Notes: generated by a model from the sequence alone, not told the origin. 64,000 nt of DNA from Paenibacillus sp. FSL A5-0031 (GCF_001956295.1 NZ_MRTD01000003.1:62001-126000), one strand, 5' to 3'. Numbered from the stretch's first letter, positions 52,538-62,484 are shown. Numbers and translations are program-made.

Positions 52538-54328
52538 ATGACAGATACTAGCTTTCGTTTTCAATCAGGGTTTCCAAAGATAGGTATTCGACCAACAATT
52601 GACGGAAGAAGAAAAGGCGTTCGCGAATCGTTGGAAGAACAAACCATGAACATGGCAATCGCGACAGCTAAGCTTTTATCGGACAATTTGCGTTATCCAA
52701 ACGGCGAACCGGTTGAATGTGTCATCGCTGACAGCTGTATTGGCGGAGTAGCTGAAGCAGCAGCCTGTGCGCAAAAATTTGCTACCTCTGGCGTAGGGGT
52801 ATCGATAACGGTAACGCCTTGCTGGTGCTACGGCACGGAAACGATGGATATGGATGCAAGCATTCCGAAGGCGGTCTGGGGCTTTAATGGGACAGAACGC
52901 CCAGGCGCGGTGTATCTGGCAGCTGTACTATCGGGTTACGCGCAAAAAGGGCTTCCGGCCTTTGGCATCTATGGTGAGCATGTTCAAGATTCAGGCGATA
53001 CTTCCGTTCCGTTTGATGTTAAAGATAAACTGATCGGATTTGCAAAAGCAGGTCTGGCGGTTGCTTATATGCGCGGTAAATCGTATTTGTCGATGGGCTC
53101 TGTATCTATGGGTATCGCCGGTTCAATCGTAAATGACGCTTTCTTCCAAGAATATCTTGGCATGCGTACCGAGTACATTGATATGACTGAATTTGTACGC
53201 CGTATGGAAGAAAACATCTATGATACAGCGGAGTTCGAGAAAGCGCTTACCTGGGTGAAGGAGAACTGTATCGAAGGAGCAGATAACAATGCTGCGGATA
53301 TCCAGACGTCAAGAGAGCGTAAAGATGAGGACTGGGAAACGGTTGTGAAAATGACGCAAATCGCCCGTGATCTGATGATTGGCAACCCTGAGCTTGCCAA
53401 ACTTGGCTTCGGCGAGGAAGCTGGCGGCCATAACGCGATCGTCGCTGGATTCCAAGGGCAGCGGCAGTGGACGGATCATTTTCCAAACGGTGATTTCATG
53501 GAATCCATACTTAATTCATCCTTCGATTGGAACGGCATAAGGGCGCCTTATATGGTAGCTACGGAAAATGACAGCTTGAATGGCGTGGTTATGCTCTTCG
53601 GATATTTGCTTACGAATACCGCTCAAATTTTTGCCGATGTCCGCACGTATTGGAGTCCAGAATCTGTGGAGCGAGTTACGGGACACAAGCTGGCGGGTGC
53701 AGCTGAGAACGGTTTGCTCCATCTGATCAACTCCGGTTCAGCAACGCTTGACGGAACAGGAGAGCAGACGAAAGATGGCGAACCGGTCATGAAGCCGTTC
53801 TGGGAAATATCGGAGGAAGAAGCGCAAAAATGTTTGGATGCTACGTCATGGCGGCCAGCTTCGGTCGAATATTTCCGCGGAGGCGGTTACTCCTCTGATT
53901 TCTTAACGCGCGGCGGCATGCCGATGACAATGTCTCGCATTAATTTGGTGAAGGGCATTGGCCCTGTACTACAAATCGCAGAAGGTTATTCGGTAGAATT
54001 GCCGCAGGATGTCCATGACACACTCGACAAACGTACCGATTCGACGTGGCCGACAACATGGTTTGCACCAATCTTGACGGGTGAAGGGGCTTTCGGTTCC
54101 GTTTATGAGGTAATGGATAATTGGGGTGCAAATCACGGCTCTATCAGCTATGGACACATCGGCGCTGATTTAATTACGCTCGCTTCGATGCTGCGGATTC
54201 CGGTTAATATGCATAACGTTTCGAGAGAACGTGTATTCCGCCCAAGAGCATGGGGATTGTTCGGTACGGCGAATCCAGAGAACGCCGATTACCTCGCTTG
54301 TCAAAATTTCGGGCCTATCTACAAATAA
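52538..54328 (+). CDS. fucI: L-fucose isomerase
   Basis: A 596-residue Mn-dependent isomerase that turns L-fucose into L-fuculose, the first catabolic step. It begins with the family string [23 protein letters not shown] (in short, [16 protein letters not shown]) and contains [15 protein letters not shown] and [14 protein letters not shown]; the C-terminus [17 protein letters not shown] is characteristic. ATGGAGG lies eleven bases before ATG. It is the first gene of fucI-fucA-kinase-fucU, divergent from the LacI gene. Activity on D-arabinose is also known for the family. Confidence 0.95.
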   Translation: MTDTSFRFQSGFPKIGIRPTIDGRRKGVRESLEEQTMNMAIATAKLLSDNLRYPNGEPVECVIADSCIGGVAEAAACAQKFATSGVGVSITVTPCWCYGTETMDMDASIPKAVWGFNGTERPGAVYLAAVLSGYAQKGLPAFGIYGEHVQDSGDTSVPFDVKDKLIGFAKAGLAVAYMRGKSYLSMGSVSMGIAGSIVNDAFFQEYLGMRTEYIDMTEFVRRMEENIYDTAEFEKALTWVKENCIEGADNNAADIQTSRERKDEDWETVVKMTQIARDLMIGNPELAKLGFGEEAGGHNAIVAGFQGQRQWTDHFPNGDFMESILNSSFDWNGIRAPYMVATENDSLNGVVMLFGYLLTNTAQIFADVRTYWSPESVERVTGHKLAGAAENGLLHLINSGSATLDGTGEQTKDGEPVMKPFWEISEEEAQKCLDATSWRPASVEYFRGGGYSSDFLTRGGMPMTMSRINLVKGIGPVLQIAEGYSVELPQDVHDTLDKRTDSTWPTTWFAPILTGEGAFGSVYEVMDNWGANHGSISYGHIGADLITLASMLRIPVNMHNVSRERVFRPRAWGLFGTANPENADYLACQNFGPIYK

Positions 54329-54343
54329 ATCGGAGGTTTTACC

Positions 54344-55003
54344 ATGAGCAGCACGGACATTCGCAACGAGCTATGCAAATATGCTCGCAAAACAGTAACG
54401 AACAAGCTGGTTGTAGGACCAGGCGGCAATATTAGCGCGAAGTTTGAAGGCAAAATGTATCTTTCGCCAAGCGGATTTGCTCTTGATGAAGTTGAGCCGC
54501 ATCAATGGGTCGAGGTAGATATTGAGACTGGGGAAATAACAGATATCGGCCTTCGACCATCATCTGAGGTGCTGATGCATCTATATGCCTATCGTGCTAA
54601 TCCGGATATTGGAGCAATCGTCCATACGCATCCGCCTTATTGCATTGCATTCACTTTAGTTGAGCAGGAGCTTCCCATTATGTTTCCAGATCAAGCAGCG
54701 CTCGTTGGCAAGACGGTGTACGTTCCATATGTGCTTCCGACGACGGATAAGCTCGCTGATGCATACGTAGCGAAAGTAAATGAAGCAAGCTCAGTACTGC
54801 TTGGCAACCATGGCTTAGTAACGTCTGGTCGCAATTTACGAGAGGCTTACTATCGTACAGAGGTCGTTGAGGAAAGTACAAAAATTTATTTGATTGCCAA
54901 GGCGATTCGTGAGCCGAAGGTGCTGACGAAAGAAGAGTTCGAAGAGATCGCATCGCTGGAGAGCGAAGCTTACCGCATCGAATTACTGCAAAAAATGAAG
55001 TGA
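54344..55003 (+). CDS. fucA: L-fuculose-1-phosphate aldolase
   Basis: A 219-residue class II aldolase/adducin-fold enzyme that cleaves L-fuculose-1-phosphate to DHAP and lactaldehyde. Zinc ligands are visible as His-x-His in IVHTHPPYC and the His in LGNHGLVTSG; GPGGNISAK is the phosphate-binding strand. It starts 15 bases after fucI with CGGAGGT. Related enzymes act on rhamnulose-1-phosphate; the operon with fucI supports fuculose. Confidence 0.9.
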   Translation: MSSTDIRNELCKYARKTVTNKLVVGPGGNISAKFEGKMYLSPSGFALDEVEPHQWVEVDIETGEITDIGLRPSSEVLMHLYAYRANPDIGAIVHTHPPYCIAFTLVEQELPIMFPDQAALVGKTVYVPYVLPTTDKLADAYVAKVNEASSVLLGNHGLVTSGRNLREAYYRTEVVEESTKIYLIAKAIREPKVLTKEEFEEIASLESEAYRIELLQKMK

Positions 55004-55053
55004 TGCGATGCCCATTCGTGAAGCGCCAGCTTTAGTTAAAGGAGGCTTTAAGC

Positions 55054-56556
55054 ATGACGAAGCTTGCGACTGTGCTCGCGTTTGATTTGGGCGCAAGCAG
55101 CGGCAGGGCGTTAATCGGCGAGCTGCTGCTTGATAAAGCAAGCGGTCAGCGCTTGCTGAAGGTGACGGAAATTCATCGTTTTCCGAATCAGCCGGTTTCT
55201 GTACACGGTCATTTGCACTGGGATATTTTGCGCCTGCTGCAAGAGCTGAAGTTTGCCATTCGTAAAGCCTTTCAAGAAGGCTACGCTCCGCAAACGCTCG
55301 GCATTGATACATGGGGCGTAGACTTTGGACTGCTCGATGAAAATGGCGAGCTGCTTGGCAATCCATATCATTACCGTGATTCGCAAACAGATGGAATAGT
55401 AGAAGAACTGCTCGAACGGTTTGGCAAAGACCGATTATATGAGCAGGGCGGCTTGCAGTTTATGCCCTTTAATACGATAAACCAGCTGTATGCGATGAAG
55501 AAAGCGGCATCGCCGAAGCTTGCGGCAGCTAGAACGCTGCTGCTTACGCCTGATTTGCTTGCTTATTTCTTAACAGGCGTGAAGGTGTGCGAGTTTACGA
55601 TGGCGACGACTACGCAGCTATACAAGCCCAAGGAACAGCAATGGAATTTAGAGTTAATGGATGAGCTGGGCATTCCAAATCGGTTGTTTCTTGATCCGAT
55701 TCATCCGGGTACGAAGATTGGGCAATTAACGGCAGAGGTTTGCGCCGAGCTGGATGTCCCTGCGATTACAGCCGTTGCTGTTGGAACGCATGATACCGAA
55801 TCTGCGGTTGCAGCTGTTCCTGCGGATGGTGAATCGGGCTTCGCTTATCTAGTTTGCGGAACATGGTCGCTGATTGGAACCGAGCTTGCAGGTCCAAACG
55901 TCTCAAGAGAAGCGCAAGATCTTGATTTCTCTAATGAAGGCGGCGCTCAAGGAACCTATCAGCTGCTCAAAAACATTATGGGACTTTGGATATTGCAAGA
56001 GTGCAAGCGGGAATGGGAGGAGCAGGGGAACGATTGGTCGTTTGCCGAAATCGTGACGCAAGCCGAAGCGGCTGAGCCTTTCCGCAGCTTTATCCATCCC
56101 GACGATCCGATGTTTTTTGCACCTTCCGGCATGATCGGGCGCATACAAGCTTATTGCGAACAAACGTCCCAGAAGGTACCGCAGTCTATAGGAGAAATTA
56201 CACGCTGCATTTTGGAGAGCTTGGCATTAAGGTATCGGCAGGCGCTGGCTCAAATGGAAGTATTGACGAAGCAGCAATTTGATGGCTTGCATATGGTTGG
56301 CGGTGGCATTCAGAATAGGTTGCTTTGCCGCCTAACGGCTAATGCGATTGCCCGTCCGGTTTGGACGGGACCAGTAGAAGCAAGTGCGATTGGCAATATG
56401 CTCATGCAGCTCGTCGCGCTAGGCGAATGCGGCAATCTTCAAGAAGCAAGGAAGCTTGTAGCTGCATCGTTTATGGTAGAGGAATTTGCTCCTGAGCAGC
56501 AGAATGAGTGGGATCATGCGTTCGAAGCTTATGAGCGTGTTGCTAGAGTTAAATAA
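55054..56556 (+). CDS. rhamnulokinase-type FGGY kinase, probable L-fuculokinase
   Basis: A 500-residue sugar kinase. AFDLGASSGRALIGELL is the N-terminal ATPase fold, GIDTWGVDFGLLDENG and CGTWSLIGTEL are FGGY signatures, and HMVGGGIQNRLLCRLTANA is the C-terminal one. By sequence it belongs with RhaB rather than with E. coli FucK, yet its place between fucA and fucU indicates L-fuculose as substrate. Activity on both sugars is possible. AAAGGAGGC precedes the ATG. Confidence 0.88.
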   Translation: MTKLATVLAFDLGASSGRALIGELLLDKASGQRLLKVTEIHRFPNQPVSVHGHLHWDILRLLQELKFAIRKAFQEGYAPQTLGIDTWGVDFGLLDENGELLGNPYHYRDSQTDGIVEELLERFGKDRLYEQGGLQFMPFNTINQLYAMKKAASPKLAAARTLLLTPDLLAYFLTGVKVCEFTMATTTQLYKPKEQQWNLELMDELGIPNRLFLDPIHPGTKIGQLTAEVCAELDVPAITAVAVGTHDTESAVAAVPADGESGFAYLVCGTWSLIGTELAGPNVSREAQDLDFSNEGGAQGTYQLLKNIMGLWILQECKREWEEQGNDWSFAEIVTQAEAAEPFRSFIHPDDPMFFAPSGMIGRIQAYCEQTSQKVPQSIGEITRCILESLALRYRQALAQMEVLTKQQFDGLHMVGGGIQNRLLCRLTANAIARPVWTGPVEASAIGNMLMQLVALGECGNLQEARKLVAASFMVEEFAPEQQNEWDHAFEAYERVARVK

Positions 56557-56595
56557 CTCATATGATTTTATCGATACCGGAAGGAGGAGGTTAGC

Positions 56596-57021
56596 ATGCT
56601 GATTGGGATATCGAAACTGATTTCTCCAGAGCTGCTGAAGGTGCTCAGCGAAATGGGACATAGCGACGAAATCGTGATTGCCGACGGCAACTTTCCCTCT
56701 GCAAGCCATGCAAAGCGGCTCATTCGTGCGGATGGGCATGATGTGCCAGCGCTGCTTGACGCTATTTTGCAGCTGTTCCCTTTAGATCAATATGTTGAGA
56801 AACCAGCAGCACTTATGCAGGTAGTTCCGGGCGATACGGTTGAAACCCCAATTTGGGAGCAATACCGCTCGATTATCGAGCAGCGTACTGGTCTTTCGGA
56901 GCCTTTTGAGCAGGTCGAACGTTTTGCATTTTACGAGCGAGCGAAGCAGGCTTATGCGGTAATCGCTACAGGTGAGAGTGCGCTTTATGCCAATCTTATT
57001 TTGAAAAAGGGCGTTATCTAA
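56596..57021 (+). CDS. fucU: L-fucose mutarotase
   Basis: A 141-residue RbsD/FucU-fold enzyme that interconverts anomers of fucose. MGHSDEIVIADGNFPS, with its His and Asp, and the C-terminal YANLILKKGV are family signatures; the length is right. GGAAGGAGGAGG precedes the ATG. It is last in the fucose operon, before a terminator. Confidence 0.93.
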   Translation: MLIGISKLISPELLKVLSEMGHSDEIVIADGNFPSASHAKRLIRADGHDVPALLDAILQLFPLDQYVEKPAALMQVVPGDTVETPIWEQYRSIIEQRTGLSEPFEQVERFAFYERAKQAYAVIATGESALYANLILKKGVI

Positions 57022-57064
57022 GAATAGCCGACTAATTATGCATTATATTATGGCTTTATATTTG

Positions 57065-57106
57065 GAGGCTGCCTTCACGGTTAAATACCGAGGGCAGCCT
57101 CTTTCT
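57065..57106 (+). terminator. terminator of the fucose operon
   Basis: GAGGCTGCC (57065-57073) pairs with GGCAGCCTC (57093-57101), followed by TTTCT. Confidence 0.8.
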
Positions 57107-57153
57107 ATCTGTACAACTAGACAGCAAGCCAGCCATCTACTATGATTTGTATA

Positions 57154-57167
57154 TGAAACCGCTCTCA
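57154..57167 (+). promoter_or_regulatory. cre-like site of the sensor operon
   Basis: TGAAACCGCTCTCA fits the loose CcpA consensus TGNAANCGNWNNCA at every fixed position. It lies 37 bases before the binding-protein gene start. Confidence 0.5.
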
Positions 57168-57204
57168 TAAAAATATCCTATTTTGTCGGCAGGAGGAAAA
57201 TAGG

Positions 57205-58182
57205 TTGCGCAAATCGATCATTGTTAGCTTGTTTGCAGTGTGCTTAGTCATCTTGTTTTTTACGCTGACCTCCATGGTTAAAGTGTTTTCCTCCGAATTG
57301 ATTGAACCGGCATTGACGGCAGAGCAGCACAATAGCTACCGCCTTGTCCTCATAACGAGGGAGCTGGATACCCCTTTTTGGGCGAAGGTGGAACGAGGCG
57401 CTAAAGCTGCAGCAGAGCAAAATGGTGCAAGTCTCGAGGTGTGGGGGACATATGGCACAAATCGGGATGATTTTCTGAAAAATATTGAGGTTGCGATTGC
57501 TTCTAAAGTAGATGGAATCATCGTGCAGGGCCTTGATACAGACGAATTTAAAAGTTTAACAAAGGTAAAGGCGGCGAGCAAGGGCATCCCCGTCATAACC
57601 GTAGCAAACGATGTTCCGATGAACGAGAGTTTGCGCAGAACGTATGTAGGCTCGGATCATTTGGAAGCGGGGAGCATGATCGCGCGGCAGATGGTGTCGG
57701 ATATGGGCTTTGTGGGCAAAGTGGTTTTGATGGTGTCAGATCGTCAGGAATACTTCCAAAGAACGCGCTTAACGGGCATATTGAATGTACTGAACGCCTA
57801 CCCGAAGATTATAACCAAGATAGTAGCAGCAGGAGATTCCCGTGAGGATGTGGCGGCGGCAACAAATGAACTGCTTAATGAGGAACCAGATGCGGATGCG
57901 TTCATCGCTGTTTCAGCGAATCATGCGGGTTCGATTATTCAGGAAATCAGCAAGCGCATGCGAGTGGACAACTTTTTTATCTATTCTTTCGACGATTCGC
58001 CGGAGACGCTAACACTGATGCAGCAAGGAAAAATAGACGCCTTAATCGCGCAATCCCCTGAGGCGATGGGCGAGGAAAGCGTCGCTCTCATGATCAAATG
58101 GCTGACAGGCGAGCAGGTTCCGCTAAACCCTGACGGTTATTTCACAGATATTCGGGTCATGCGGGCGGAGGATGCCAAATGA
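57205..58182 (+). CDS. membrane-anchored sugar-binding sensor protein (XylFII/RbsB type)
   Basis: A 325-residue protein with a signal anchor (about 4-25) and a periplasmic-binding type I fold (about 45-310) with ITRELDTPFWAKVERGAKAAA and IIVQGLDTDEF. It lacks a lipobox. The start is TTG after GGAGGAAAATAGG. It overlaps the kinase gene by four bases. Binding proteins coupled to a LytS/YesM kinase and YesN regulator are known from the XylFII-LytS-YesN xylose system of clostridia, where the protein presents sugar to the kinase rather than transport it. The ligand here is not certain (xylose or fucose-type). Confidence 0.85.
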   Translation: MRKSIIVSLFAVCLVILFFTLTSMVKVFSSELIEPALTAEQHNSYRLVLITRELDTPFWAKVERGAKAAAEQNGASLEVWGTYGTNRDDFLKNIEVAIASKVDGIIVQGLDTDEFKSLTKVKAASKGIPVITVANDVPMNESLRRTYVGSDHLEAGSMIARQMVSDMGFVGKVVLMVSDRQEYFQRTRLTGILNVLNAYPKIITKIVAAGDSREDVAAATNELLNEEPDADAFIAVSANHAGSIIQEISKRMRVDNFFIYSFDDSPETLTLMQQGKIDALIAQSPEAMGEESVALMIKWLTGEQVPLNPDGYFTDIRVMRAEDAK

Positions 58183-59645
58183 ACAGCATTCAGCGTAAAA
58201 TATTGACGATGTCGTTAATTGTGCTGTTTATAATGGTTACGATTTGGATGGTGCTCACCTACTATAATCAGAAGACGCAGGAGCAATACAATGATATTTT
58301 GCAGCGTTATTTGCGCATGAATGAGGTGACTGATCGCAGTCATCAGACGATTACGGCTTTAAATGATTATTTGCAGAAGCCAACAGCACTCAAGCAGCAG
58401 ACGCTGAACCAAAGCAATGAAAACATAATGATGGCGAAGCAGCAAACGATAAGCCTTCGAAATAAGGATAATACGTTTACGCTGACGAGCTTCATCAATA
58501 TGATTGATAGCTTGGTGGCGTCAGCGGATTTGTCAGTCATGTTTTTGGAGCAAGGCAATGGGGAGCAATCAGCTGAGAAATTTGAGGAAGCGACCCGCAT
58601 CGACAAATACATAGCAGAGACTACAGTAACGCTCATCGACAAGGAAGTACGGACGTACGATGCTTTTTACCGCGGCATTATCGAACAAAGCGCGGAGCTG
58701 AAGCGGCTTGGCATATGGCTGCTTTCACTAATCACGATTATGCTGCTGCTGTTTACTTATTGGTTTTCGCTTAGCATTACAAGACCTATCCAGAAGTTGA
58801 CGATCGCTGCAAAGGAATTATCGCGCGGCAGATTCGATAAGCCTATAGCAGTACACTCCAACGATGAAATTTCATTCCTCGCCAAAACCTTTGATCGCAT
58901 GCGGATCAATATTAACAATCTCATCTCCGAGATTCAGCAGAAGGCACAGCTCGAAAGCGAGCTTCAGCAGAATAAGCTGCTCCTGAAGGAAAGCCAGCTT
59001 ATTAGCCTTCAAAGCCAGATTAACCCTCACTTCTTATTCAACACCTTAGATATTTTATCCAAAAAAGCATACCTAGACGGCTCGGAGGAAACGAGCGATC
59101 TGATTGCCAACGTAGCAGGCTTGCTTCGTTATAATTTGCGCCGACTAGACCGGGCAGTCACGCTTGAGGAAGAGCTGTCTGTCATATTGAAATACATCGA
59201 AATTCAAAGCGCGCGTTTTACAGATCGGCTTAGATTTGTACTGGAAGTGGATGAGAACTGCCTGCAGCTGCTGCTGCCCTGCTTAACGCTTCAGCCCATT
59301 ATCGAAAATGCAGTCATCCATGCCGTTGAGCCGCTTGAGGATGGAGGCACAATTTCACTTCGCATCTATGAGAAGGATAATCTTGTTCTTATTGAAATTG
59401 AGGATGACGGCACAGGCATGACGGCGGAGAAGGCCAATCATATTTTGACAGAAGGCGGAAATGCAGATGGCGTAGGCCATTCAACGGGGATCGGTTTCAG
59501 CAACGTAGTGAAACGGCTGCGGTTGTTTGTCGGTGACGACGACGTTATTGAAATAAGAAGTGCGCCGCAAGAGGGCACGAAGGTAACGATAAAAATGCCA
59601 ATCGTAGGGAGTGTAGCTGAGCATGTTGAAATTGTTAATCGTTGA
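58179..59645 (+). CDS. sensor histidine kinase, YesM/LytS type
   Basis: A 488-residue membrane kinase. Two membrane helices (about 8-28 and 178-203) enclose an extracytoplasmic helical sensor; HAMP follows (205-260), then the His_kinase domain with the phosphorylated His284 in INPHFLFNTLD, and a C-terminal ATPase (370-480; ENAVIHAVEP and EIEDDGTGM). Start ATG overlaps the sensor protein gene. It should phosphorylate the regulator at 59623 on sugar binding by the 57205 product. Confidence 0.93.
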   Translation: MNSIQRKILTMSLIVLFIMVTIWMVLTYYNQKTQEQYNDILQRYLRMNEVTDRSHQTITALNDYLQKPTALKQQTLNQSNENIMMAKQQTISLRNKDNTFTLTSFINMIDSLVASADLSVMFLEQGNGEQSAEKFEEATRIDKYIAETTVTLIDKEVRTYDAFYRGIIEQSAELKRLGIWLLSLITIMLLLFTYWFSLSITRPIQKLTIAAKELSRGRFDKPIAVHSNDEISFLAKTFDRMRININNLISEIQQKAQLESELQQNKLLLKESQLISLQSQINPHFLFNTLDILSKKAYLDGSEETSDLIANVAGLLRYNLRRLDRAVTLEEELSVILKYIEIQSARFTDRLRFVLEVDENCLQLLLPCLTLQPIIENAVIHAVEPLEDGGTISLRIYEKDNLVLIEIEDDGTGMTAEKANHILTEGGNADGVGHSTGIGFSNVVKRLRLFVGDDDVIEIRSAPQEGTKVTIKMPIVGSVAEHVEIVNR

Positions 59646-61170
59646 CGATGAGCAAGTAGAACGGGAAGGCTTGCAGGCTATTTTGCAAAAAGGTTTTCCT
59701 TCTTGTCAATTTATGCAAGCAAAAAATGGGGCTAGAGCCATCGAGACGGCAAGCGAGTGGCAGCCTGATCTGATATTGATGGATATCAAAATGCCCGGCG
59801 TTAACGGCATCGAAGCAATCGAGAAAATCTCGGTGTTTCTGCCTTCGGCCAAATTTATTATGGTCACCGCATACGACACGTTTGACTATGCAAGGCAGGC
59901 TATCAAGCTTGGGGTTAAGGATTATTTGCTAAAGCCAAGCAAGGCAAGTGAAATCACAACAACCATTGGCAAGGTCATAGAGGAGATTATGCGTGAAAAA
60001 AGCGAGCTCGCGCTCAGGCAATACGAGGAGGAAGCGCTGAGGAAAGTGATGCCTATTGTCGAATCAGATGTCGTGACACAGCTGCTCTTCGACCATGTGC
60101 ATGATGTCCATATCGACGATATGCTGGGGCTGCTTGGCAGAGAGCGGACAAGCGAGGCATTTGTTATGCTCGTCATGCTGCCAATCCATTCAGCGTCAGA
60201 AGTTCTGTATGGCGAGATTAAAGCGAAGGTGAGACAAGCTGGAAGCGGCTGGGTAGGCGCGATGTCTGCGCGGCAAATTCCAATCGTCATTTTTCGAGAT
60301 GCCAGTAAAACCTATCGTGCTCAAGCAGCCTCGCTTGTCCAGCAGTTTTTGCTGCTGCGGCAGCGTGAAGTTGGCGGAGATTTATTTGTTGGAATCGGAG
60401 ATTCCTATAAGGGATTAGAAAGCGTGAAGCTGTCATATCAAGAGGCTTTGCTTGCAACAGCCAATGCCTCGCTGCCTGCGAAACATCAATTTTATGGTGA
60501 AATCGAATCGCGCAGTCCCTTTGCCGGCGGGTATCAAGATAAACAGACGGAAAAACAATTTGTCGATCACATTCGATTAGGGAAATGGGATATTGTACGC
60601 AAGATGGTGATGGAGCTAATCGTCGTCCATGATCAGCATCATGCATCCTTGGAGCAATCTGCCCAATGGGTGCTGGAGCGATTGTGGATCATTTCCCGTG
60701 TCGCAGAGGAGATGGGGATCGAAGTGGAGAAGCCGTTATTTTCGTTTCAAGTGACGCAGTATCAGCAGCTGCGAACAGAAACGGAAAGCTTGCTTACTAA
60801 GCTGATCGAAGGTATCGTCACTCATCAGAGCAGAGTACAGCCGGATGCGGCTTTGCAAATGAAGCAGTATATCATTGAGCATTCAGAGAAGGATATATCG
60901 CTGGAGCTGATGGCGCAGCGATTTGGCTTAAGCCCTTTCTATATGAGCAAAATGTTCAAGGATCAGGAAGGCATGAATTATATCGATTTTTTAACCGAAT
61001 GCAGAATCGAAAAGGGCAAGAAGCTGATGGCTGATCCCGATCGAAGCTTAAAGGAAATAACTTATGAGATTGGCTATAACGATCCTAATTATTTCAGCAA
61101 GGTGTTCAAGAAGGTATGCGGAGTATCGCCAACCGATTACCGCAGAGCCATCCTTGGCAAAAGAGCCTAA
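59623..61170 (+). CDS. response regulator with AraC domain, YesN type
   Basis: A 515-residue regulator. The receiver (1-120) has Asp54 in ILMDIKMPG as acceptor with DD at 8-9 and Lys in LLKPSK. A long middle region (130-400) is of unknown fold. Two helix-turn-helix motifs (about 410-510) include ISLELMAQRFGLSPFYMSKMFK in shorter form MAQRFGLSPFYMSK and YEIGYNDPNYFSKVFKK. It overlaps the kinase gene by 23 bases. The likely target is the xylF promoter 130 bases downstream. Confidence 0.93.
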   Translation: MLKLLIVDDEQVEREGLQAILQKGFPSCQFMQAKNGARAIETASEWQPDLILMDIKMPGVNGIEAIEKISVFLPSAKFIMVTAYDTFDYARQAIKLGVKDYLLKPSKASEITTTIGKVIEEIMREKSELALRQYEEEALRKVMPIVESDVVTQLLFDHVHDVHIDDMLGLLGRERTSEAFVMLVMLPIHSASEVLYGEIKAKVRQAGSGWVGAMSARQIPIVIFRDASKTYRAQAASLVQQFLLLRQREVGGDLFVGIGDSYKGLESVKLSYQEALLATANASLPAKHQFYGEIESRSPFAGGYQDKQTEKQFVDHIRLGKWDIVRKMVMELIVVHDQHHASLEQSAQWVLERLWIISRVAEEMGIEVEKPLFSFQVTQYQQLRTETESLLTKLIEGIVTHQSRVQPDAALQMKQYIIEHSEKDISLELMAQRFGLSPFYMSKMFKDQEGMNYIDFLTECRIEKGKKLMADPDRSLKEITYEIGYNDPNYFSKVFKKVCGVSPTDYRRAILGKRA

Positions 61171-61252
61171 GCAGGGCTGTTCGCCTTAAAAAAATGCAGA
61201 CGATAGCAAAAGAGTACTGGAAGATGGCGGCTCTCTGCTTCCAGCGCGATGT

Positions 61253-61280
61253 TATATTAGAAATGTAAGCATTTACATTT
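61253..61280 (+). promoter_or_regulatory. xylF promoter -10 and cre/palindrome
   Basis: TATATT (61253-61258) with no good -35, as at activated promoters, is followed by AAATGTAAGCATTTACATTT (61261-61280), an inverted repeat with 8-base arms. Its core TGTAAGCATTTACA (61264-61277) matches cre TGWAARCGYTWNCA with a single change (G to A at position 8). CcpA could repress here and YesN activate. Confidence 0.6.
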
Positions 61281-61303
61281 TTTTATAAAAGGGAGCGAAG
61301 AAA

Positions 61304-62404
61304 ATGAGGAAACGGTTTACAAGAGGCGGGGTTGTATCGCTTGTACTAGCTCTAGTCATCGTAATTTCGGCATGCTCTAGCGGCAATGGAAACAATGGGA
61401 ACGCGGGGTCTAAGTCAACCGATAAAGAAGCAACAACAAAAACGAACAACGTAAAATCAGGCGACGACAAAATTGTAATCGGCCTTTCGCTCGATACGCT
61501 GCAAGAGGAACGTTGGCAGCGCGACCGTGATTTGTTCATCGCAGCAGCCGAGGCGCTTGGCGCTAAGGTAGAGGTGCAAGCAGCAAACAGCGATGACGCG
61601 AAGCAAATTTCTCAGGCGGAAAACTTAATAAGCCAAGGTGTAGATGTGCTGGTCGTCGTTCCTCATAATGCAGAAGCAACGGCAGCGATTGTAGAAAAGG
61701 CTCATGCGGCCGGTATTAAAGTGCTTGCTTATGATCGTTTAATCAAAAACTCTGATTTGGATCTATACATCTCCTTTGATAATGAAAAGGTAGGCGAAAT
61801 GCAGGCTGAGGCGATTATTAAATTGGCTCCAAAAGGGAAATTCGTATACATCGGCGGTGCCGAGACGGATAATAACGCCCATTTATTTAAAAAAGGCGCA
61901 TTTAATATTTTGCAGCCGCTCATCGACAGCGGTGACATTCAAATCGTATTCGATCAATGGACGAAGGATTGGAACCCAGCTAACGCGCTGGCTAATATGG
62001 AGAACGCGTTAACTGCTAATGATAACAAAATCGATGCTGTAGTCGCAGCGAATGATGGTACAGCAGGCGGTGTTATTCAAGCGCTTGCAGCGCAAGGGCT
62101 TGATGGAAAAATTCCTGTTTCGGGCCAAGATGCCGAGCTTGCGGCAGCACAGCGTATCGTTGAAGGAACACAAACGATGACGGTATACAAACCAATTAAG
62201 GATTTGGCTGAGAAAGCGGCTGACCTTGCAGTGAAGATGGCTAAAGGCGAGGATGTAGGCGCTGATAAAACGGTTAACAATGGTAAAATCGATGTGCCGT
62301 CCGTGCTGCTTAATCCGGTAGCTGTAGACAAAACGAATATGGATGCTACCGTCATTGCAGACGGCTTCCATTCCAAGGACGATGTTTACAAAAACGTGAA
62401 GTAG
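61304..62404 (+). CDS. xylF: sugar ABC transporter substrate-binding lipoprotein, XylF type
   Basis: A 366-residue lipoprotein. The lipobox is VISACS (Cys25), followed by a Gly/Asn/Ser linker. The type I periplasmic-binding fold (about 52-350) begins IVIGLSLDTLQEERWQRDRD, a XylF/ChvE pattern, and has QGVDVLVVVPHN and VVAANDGTAGGV. GGGAGCGAAGAAA precedes the ATG. It is the lead gene of an importer with the ATPase below. Xylose is the best match by sequence; fucose is possible because of the adjacent catabolic operon. Confidence 0.87.
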   Translation: MRKRFTRGGVVSLVLALVIVISACSSGNGNNGNAGSKSTDKEATTKTNNVKSGDDKIVIGLSLDTLQEERWQRDRDLFIAAAEALGAKVEVQAANSDDAKQISQAENLISQGVDVLVVVPHNAEATAAIVEKAHAAGIKVLAYDRLIKNSDLDLYISFDNEKVGEMQAEAIIKLAPKGKFVYIGGAETDNNAHLFKKGAFNILQPLIDSGDIQIVFDQWTKDWNPANALANMENALTANDNKIDAVVAANDGTAGGVIQALAAQGLDGKIPVSGQDAELAAAQRIVEGTQTMTVYKPIKDLAEKAADLAVKMAKGEDVGADKTVNNGKIDVPSVLLNPVAVDKTNMDATVIADGFHSKDDVYKNVK

Positions 62405-62420
62405 CTGCTTGACTAGGTAA

Positions 62421-62460
62421 AGGGGAAGAAGCGGGGTGCCATGACGCTCTTCCCCTCTTT
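62421..62460 (+). promoter_or_regulatory. stem-loop between xylF and xylG
   Basis: AGGGGAAGAAGCG pairs with CGCTCTTCCCCT (one bulged A), followed by CTTT. It may be a partial terminator or mRNA-protecting hairpin that leaves more binding-protein message than ATPase message. Confidence 0.65.
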
Positions 62461-62484
62461 GCCATTTACGGAGGTGAGGAAGGA

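Noticed and set aside
61261..61290. Palindrome plus T run before xylF as a terminator
   Set aside because: The stem is almost all A-T with a 4-base loop, too weak to stop transcription, and lies too close to the gene; a cre/operator reading is better.
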